This document shows, one piece after another, positions 60,211 to 64,000 of a stretch of 64,000 nucleotides of DNA. Source of the DNA: Microbacterium halophytorum. GTDB taxonomy: Bacteria > Actinomycetota > Actinomycetes > Actinomycetales > Microbacteriaceae. The DNA lies in assembly GCF_002970975.1 (NCBI RefSeq), contig NZ_PNFA01000012.1, positions 62,001 through 126,000 of the forward strand. Direction: 5' to 3'. Made by a program: the position numbers and the translations under genes. Each line of letters opens with the position of its first letter. The first letter of the stretch is position 1. The notes below the pieces were generated by a model. The model did not search any database, had not been told where the DNA came from, and was given only the letters and a program-made list of their open reading frames with translations.

Positions 60211-61139
60211 AAGCTCAGCGACTGGTGTGGGGCGAGACGCTCGCCGACCTCGCCGCGAACGATCAGCGCGTCGTCGTCCTCGACGGCGATCTGGCCACCT
60301 CGACGCGAGCGGATATCGTCGCCGAGGCCGTTCCGGGTGCATTCATCGAGGTCGGCATCGCCGAGCAGAACATGGTCGGCATGGCCTTCGGCCTGTCGAC
60401 CCTCGGATACCGCCCTTGGCTGTCGACATTCGGCGTCTTCCTGACCCACCGCGCCGTCGATCAACTCCGCATGCTGGTGTCCCAGACGAAGGCGCCCGTC
60501 CGGGTCGCGGCGGCCTACAGCGGCCTGCTCAACGGCTCAAGCGGCAAGACGCACCAAGACATCGAAGACCTCGCGATCATGCGCGCGATGCCCAACATGA
60601 CGGTCATCGCACCGGCCGACGAGCACGAAGCGGAAGCCGTGTTCCGGTGGGCGGCCGAGCACGACGGCCCCGTCTACGTGCGGGTGGCGCGCGACGCCGT
60701 CTCCCCGGTGTTCGACGAGTCGTACAGCTTCGCACCCGGCGTGCCGCATCTCGTCGCCGAAGGCACCGACGTCACGCTCATCTCCACCGGGGTGCAGACG
60801 TCGCGCACGCTCGAGGCGGTCTCGCTGCTGGCGCAGCGCGGCATCAGCGCGAAGCTCATCCACCTCCCGACCCTGAAGCCGCTCGACGCGGACCGCCTCG
60901 TCGAACTCATCGGCGACGCGCAGACCGTCGTCACGGTCGAGGAGCACAGTCGCATCGGCGGGCTCGGCGGCCTGGTCAGCGAAGTCCTCTCCGAACGGGG
61001 CGGAACGCGAGTAATCCGGATCGGCTTGGAGGACCGCTGGTCGGAATCCGCGCCCAACGACTTCCTGTTGGACAAGTACGGGCTCTCCCCCGAGCGCGTT
61101 GCCGCCGCCGTCGTCGACGAACTGGCACGGTCGGTCTGA
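60207..61139 (+). CDS. Transketolase-like C-terminal subunit
   Basis: A 310-residue partner subunit. It has VLDGDLATSTRADIV (about 23-37), FIEVGIAEQNMVGMAFGLSTLG with the catalytic Glu (about 50-70), the Pyr domain VAAAYSGLLNGSSGKTHQDIEDLA, and the transketolase-C domain VTLISTGVQTSRTLEAV and VVTVEEHSRIGGLGG. The pair together equals a full transketolase (~605 residues). Start overlaps the upstream stop codon (ATGA). 1-Deoxyxylulose-5-phosphate synthase is excluded by the split and by the missing DXS N-terminal extension. Confidence 0.9.
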   Translation: MKAQRLVWGETLADLAANDQRVVVLDGDLATSTRADIVAEAVPGAFIEVGIAEQNMVGMAFGLSTLGYRPWLSTFGVFLTHRAVDQLRMLVSQTKAPVRVAAAYSGLLNGSSGKTHQDIEDLAIMRAMPNMTVIAPADEHEAEAVFRWAAEHDGPVYVRVARDAVSPVFDESYSFAPGVPHLVAEGTDVTLISTGVQTSRTLEAVSLLAQRGISAKLIHLPTLKPLDADRLVELIGDAQTVVTVEEHSRIGGLGGLVSEVLSERGGTRVIRIGLEDRWSESAPNDFLLDKYGLSPERVAAAVVDELARSV

Positions 61140-61142
61140 CTG

Positions 61143-62156
61143 ATGAGCATCATGACATTGAGCGCCGACGCGGCACCTGCAGAGGAGAGCCCCGTGTTCC
61201 GAGCGAGCGTCGTCACGATGACGCCATCGCCGGCGGTCGACCGCGTGTACCTCGTAGACTCGATGGTCTCCGGGGAGGTGAACCGTGCCCGTCGCGTGCA
61301 GACGTTCCTCTCCGGAAAGGGCATCAACGTCGCCCGCAACCTTCGGAACGCGGGCGGGCGCGCGCTCGCCGTAACAACGCTGAACGACCAGGAGCGCGAG
61401 CTCATCGGCGGCGATGGCCTCTACCGCATCGTGTCCACCGATCAGGCGACACGGGTGAACACGGTCGTCATCTCGGGCGATGGCGCCACGACCAATGTCA
61501 ACGAACACCCGCCCCCGATGTCCGCCGAGGCCTGGCGCGCCCTCTGCGCGACGGCCGACGCGGCGGTTCGGGAGAAGGATGCCGACTGGCTCGTCGTCGC
61601 TGGCAGCATCCCCGCCCGCACCGGTGAGCCATCCGGCCCCCTCGACCCGCACCCGCTGAAGACGGTTCAGGCCTCGGGCACCAGGCTCTGCGTGGACTCG
61701 AGCGGCCCCGGGCTGCGGGCGTGGATCACGGCCGGGCTCGCCCCCGATCTGATCAAGCCCAATGCCGCCGAGCTCGCGGCGGCCACGGGGCGCCCGGTCG
61801 CCACCGTGGGGGACGCGCTCGATGCGGCACACCGCCTGATCGATCGCGGTACTTCCACCGTGCTAGCGAGCCTGGGCGCCGACGGGGCGCTGCTGGTCAC
61901 GAACGACCAGGAGATCTGGGCGAAGCCTCCTCGTGTCGACGTGGTCAACACGACCGGCGCTGGCGATGCCGCGCTCGCCGGCTTCCTCGCCGATCACGTC
62001 GGAGATCCGGATGAGGCCGCGCTGATCTCCTCGCTGCGTCGCGCCGTGGCCTGGGGCGCTCTGGCGGTGCGCGAGTTCGAGACGGTTCCCGTGGCACACC
62101 CGCCGGTTGCCGGGATCGTCGTCGACACCCCGCCTCGCGGTATGCGCCTCGCCTGA
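61143..62156 (+). CDS. PfkB-family sugar kinase (1-phosphofructokinase/tagatose-6-P kinase-like)
   Basis: A 337-residue ribokinase-superfamily kinase that phosphorylates a sugar or sugar phosphate. It has TMTPSPAVDRVYLVD, GEVNRARRVQTFLSGKGINVARNL (in parts, the FruK/LacC GKG motif at about 58-68), LIKPNAAELAAATGR (about 200) and the catalytic NTTGAGDAALAGFLAD (Asp at about 277). The GEVNRA/GKGINVA pair marks the hexose-phosphate kinase branch rather than IolC. It follows the transketolase genes by 3 nt, so it acts in the same pathway. A convergent terminator follows. Confidence 0.88.
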   Translation: MSIMTLSADAAPAEESPVFRASVVTMTPSPAVDRVYLVDSMVSGEVNRARRVQTFLSGKGINVARNLRNAGGRALAVTTLNDQERELIGGDGLYRIVSTDQATRVNTVVISGDGATTNVNEHPPPMSAEAWRALCATADAAVREKDADWLVVAGSIPARTGEPSGPLDPHPLKTVQASGTRLCVDSSGPGLRAWITAGLAPDLIKPNAAELAAATGRPVATVGDALDAAHRLIDRGTSTVLASLGADGALLVTNDQEIWAKPPRVDVVNTTGAGDAALAGFLADHVGDPDEAALISSLRRAVAWGALAVREFETVPVAHPPVAGIVVDTPPRGMRLA

Positions 62157-62182
62157 CCCACCTCGGCGCGGCTGGGAACTGC

Positions 62183-62235
62183 GCCGACGTCAAAGCGGCC
62201 GCACCCCCACCGGGTGCGGCCGCTTTGACGTCGGC
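62183..62235. terminator. Bidirectional terminator (24-bp perfect stem)
   Basis: Arms 62183-62206 and 62212-62235 pair perfectly with the 5-nt loop CCACC, between the kinase gene and the convergent isomerase pseudogene. Confidence 0.9.
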
Positions 62236-62240
62236 GGAGC

Positions 62241-62817
62241 TCAACCGTCGACGGCGCTGAAGACCTCGAGCGTCGTGGCCCGAGCGATGGCGAGCGCGTC
62301 ATCGAGCGACCGGCGGCGGTGCTCCGCCGACAGCATCTCCACGCCCCACGGCCCTCCAGCCGATCCCCCGCATCGTGCGGATGAAGCCGGTGACGTCCTA
62401 CGCCCCGCGGCCGATGAGCGTCCGGTTGTCGCGCGTGTCTTCGAACAGCGTTCCGACGACCGCCTCTTCGGCATCGCTCAGTTCGACGCCGAAGACCATC
62501 GACGCGTCGAGCGCGGCCTCCAGAAGCAGCGTCCACCGCTCGCGCCAGCCGTCATCGGATCGCCACCAGCCCGAGGCGAGCTCGACCTCGACGTGGGCGA
62601 GTCCGGCGTCGCGGATCTCGCGGTCGAGCGCAGAGAACCCGGTCGTGTCGCGCACGCGCCGCAGGTCATCCTGTCCGAACCCGACCCCCAACCAGCCCGC
62701 CTCCGCGGCCGCGCGAACGCGCTCGACTGCGGAGAAAGGGCTGAGCTCGGGCACGTCCAGCGGCCCGACGTCGCCGGCGCTCGTCCAGCACGTGGCGACC
62801 AACTGCGGAGCACTCAT
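62241..62817 (-). pseudogene. Decayed sugar phosphate isomerase/epimerase
   Basis: A TIM-barrel isomerase remnant. From the ATG at 62817 it reads LVATCWTSAGDVGPLDVPEL..., then LLLEAALDAS followed at once by MVFGVELSDAEEAVVGTLFED. In intact relatives of this family about 90-100 residues separate these blocks, so an in-frame internal deletion is likely. A TAG stop follows at 62398-62400 (after TLIGRGA). Past it DVTGFIRTMRGIGW continues in frame, then a frameshift near 62351-62358 moves to the frame giving GPWGVEMLSAEHRRRSLDDA and the terminal FSAVDG. Three independent lesions show loss of function. The start overlaps the stop of the dehydrogenase gene upstream by 4 nt. Confidence 0.8.
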
Positions 62818-63827
62818 GCGTTCGGATCGATCTCGACGGACACGCCCTCGGCGGCCGAGCGCGCGGCGGCATCCGCGAGGATCAGCGCCGCGCGCCCGTC
62901 CTCGAAGCCGGGGTTCGTCTGCTCGTCGCCGCGGATCGCAGCAGCGAAGGCCACCAGCTCGAGCCGATAGGCGTCGGAGTAACGCTCCAGGAAGAAGTTG
63001 TGGTACGGCCCCTGCGCCTCCACCGAGGAGGCACCGTAGGAGCGCACGACCGTCGGCCCGACGTTGCCCACCTGCAGCATCCCCGCGTCGCCGAAGGCCT
63101 CGATCCTCTGGTCGTAGCCATACGCGCTGTGCCGCGAGTTCGTGATCGTCACGAGCTCGCCGCTCGCCCCGCGGAGCGTCACGACGGCGGCGTCGTAATC
63201 GCCCTCCGCCGCGATCTCGGCGCTGAACTGTCGGGCTCCGCGCGCCGTGACCTCGACGATGTCCGGCACGAAGAAGCGCGCCATATCGAAGTCGTGGATG
63301 GTCATGTCCCGGAAGATCCCGCCCGAGACGGCGACGTACTCCCCAGGCGGCGGCGCAGGGTCACGGCTCGTGATCGTGAGCTGCTCGAGACCACCGATGT
63401 CCCCGGCGCCCACGCGACGCCGCAGTTCGGCGACGTGCGGGTCGAAGCGTCGGTTGAACCCGAGCGAGATCGGGGTGGCCGCGCGCCGGGCCTTCTCCCG
63501 AAGGCCGTCCACGCGCTCGATGTCGAGATCGATGGGCTTCTCGCAGAGCACGGGCAGGCCCGCGTCGATGGCCGCGTCGATGAGGTCGACGTGGGTCGGC
63601 GTCGGGGACGCGACGATCACGGCGTCCACATCCCCCGAGCTCAGCACATCGGCGGGGTCGGCCGTCACCTGGGCGCCGCCGAAGCGCTCAGCCGTACTCT
63701 TCGCGCTTTCGAGGAAGGGGTCGCAGACCCAGTGCAGGGCGAGGCCCGGAAGCGCCGCGATGCTCGCCGCATGCACCTGGCCGATGCGCCCTGTGCCGAT
63801 GAGGCCGATCTTCAGCGGTTCAGTCAT
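62814..63827 (-). CDS. iolG: Inositol 2-dehydrogenase-like Gfo/Idh/MocA protein
   Basis: A 337-residue dehydrogenase that resembles inositol 2-dehydrogenase (IolG), the first step of inositol breakdown. It starts KIGLIGTGRIGQVHAASIAAL (in parts), has catalytic Lys in PVLCEKPIDLDIERVDGL (about 92), the FNRRFDPHVAELRRRV block (about 120-135) and GGIFRDMTIHDFDMARFFV with the Asp/His pair (about 165-180). These are typical IolG blocks. It overlaps the upstream partial gene by 8 nt and the pseudogene by 4 nt, so it lies in an operon continuing beyond the window. Scyllo-inositol dehydrogenase is an alternative. Confidence 0.85.
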   Translation of the reverse strand: MTEPLKIGLIGTGRIGQVHAASIAALPGLALHWVCDPFLESAKSTAERFGGAQVTADPADVLSSGDVDAVIVASPTPTHVDLIDAAIDAGLPVLCEKPIDLDIERVDGLREKARRAATPISLGFNRRFDPHVAELRRRVGAGDIGGLEQLTITSRDPAPPPGEYVAVSGGIFRDMTIHDFDMARFFVPDIVEVTARGARQFSAEIAAEGDYDAAVVTLRGASGELVTITNSRHSAYGYDQRIEAFGDAGMLQVGNVGPTVVRSYGASSVEAQGPYHNFFLERYSDAYRLELVAFAAAIRGDEQTNPGFEDGRAALILADAAARSAAEGVSVEIDPNA

Positions 63828-64000
63828 TGTTGTTCTCTCCGTCGAGTTCGATGCGATCTCCGGTGCTCAGTGATCGTGCGGCCGCCAGCGCGATGCGCAC
63901 GGCCGGGATGCCGGCGCGCGGCGGTGTGAGGTTCGTGCCCGTCCCGTCGACGACCTTGACGAACGCATCCGCTTCTGCGCGGAAGGCACGCTCGAACCGA
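63820..64000 (-). CDS. C-terminal end of a Gfo/Idh/MocA-type dehydrogenase (partial)
   Basis: The last 60 residues of a gene cut by the window edge. The frame ends ADAFVKVVDGTGTNLTPPRA...IALAAARSLSTGDRIELDGENNND with TGA at 63820-63822, a tail typical of inositol-dehydrogenase-like proteins (region before the stop: EAFVKVVDG...PLAAxSL). It overlaps the iolG start by 8 nt, so both are in one operon. Confidence 0.65.
   Translation of the reverse strand, partial: RFERAFRAEADAFVKVVDGTGTNLTPPRAGIPAVRIALAAARSLSTGDRIELDGENNND

Noticed and set aside
60207..61139. C-terminal transketolase subunit as a 1-deoxyxylulose-5-phosphate synthase fragment
   Set aside because: The split into two overlapping genes and their lengths match two-subunit transketolases, and DXS-specific N-terminal sequence is absent.
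61143..62156. Kinase gene as iolC (5-dehydro-2-deoxygluconokinase)
   Set aside because: The GEVNRA and GKGINVA motifs place it with FruK/LacC-type hexose-phosphate kinases; the IolC N-terminal pattern is not present.

Overview
The window is about 64 kb of high-GC DNA that looks like chromosome from an actinobacterium, most probably a Microbacteriaceae (Microbacterium-like). The inference rests on GC content and codon use, the rpsF-ssb-rpsR-rplI-dnaB order, the zinc-free (cysteine-less) L28, L33, S14 and L36 proteins, the fused CopD-CtaG protein, and frequent leaderless promoters (TANNNT followed 6-7 nt later by the start codon). I saw no tRNA, rRNA, CRISPR array, insertion sequence or prophage.

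Left part (1-36 kb), mostly housekeeping. 1-5 kb: a PIF1-like helicase, a membrane-anchored protein of unknown function, CopD-CtaG and an HU protein. 5.4-14.4 kb is a zinc-homeostasis island: rpmB-rpmG-rpsN, a secreted beta-propeller-like protein, a TIGR03943-like protein with its permease partner, the Fur-family regulator Zur, znuB-znuC-znuA, rpmJ, and a CobW/COG0523 relative without a P-loop. Zur-box-like palindromes lie before znuC, before znuA and between rpmJ and the CobW-like gene. 14.5-23.6 kb: an oxidoreductase, a 2-oxoacid dehydrogenase E1alpha-E1beta-E2 operon, an aromatic aminotransferase, a small membrane protein, a DUF2332 protein, and a hydrolase paired with a WXG100-like small protein. 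23.7-34.5 kb: purB, a CitB/CitA-type two-component system divergent from a DctA-type transporter, a tandem repeat, an FHA-winged-helix protein, three membrane proteins, and a PadR-DUF1048-ABC exporter operon. 34.6-42.5 kb: the rpsF-ssb-rpsR-rplI operon and dnaB with a 515-bp gap holding DnaA-box-like motifs, then a Fic protein, a LOG-family hydrolase, an unknown membrane protein and a NUDIX protein.

Right part (42.6-64 kb) is a carbohydrate and inositol catabolic region. It holds a TIM-barrel isomerase, five Gfo/Idh/MocA dehydrogenases counting the partial one at the right edge (a sixth lies apart at 14.5 kb), two complete sugar ABC importers, a sugar-porter MFS transporter, iolD, iolB, two adjacent IclR regulators, a split transketolase, a PfkB-family sugar kinase and a decayed isomerase pseudogene. 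A shared palindrome (GGAC, 5 nt, GTCC) lies before the second ABC operon, iolB and the transketolase operon. It suggests that one of the IclR proteins co-regulates them. iolC, iolE, iolJ and iolA are not present, so the inositol pathway is incomplete within the window. The distinctive combination is IolB/IolD enzymes under the same predicted operator as a split transketolase and a hexose-type kinase.
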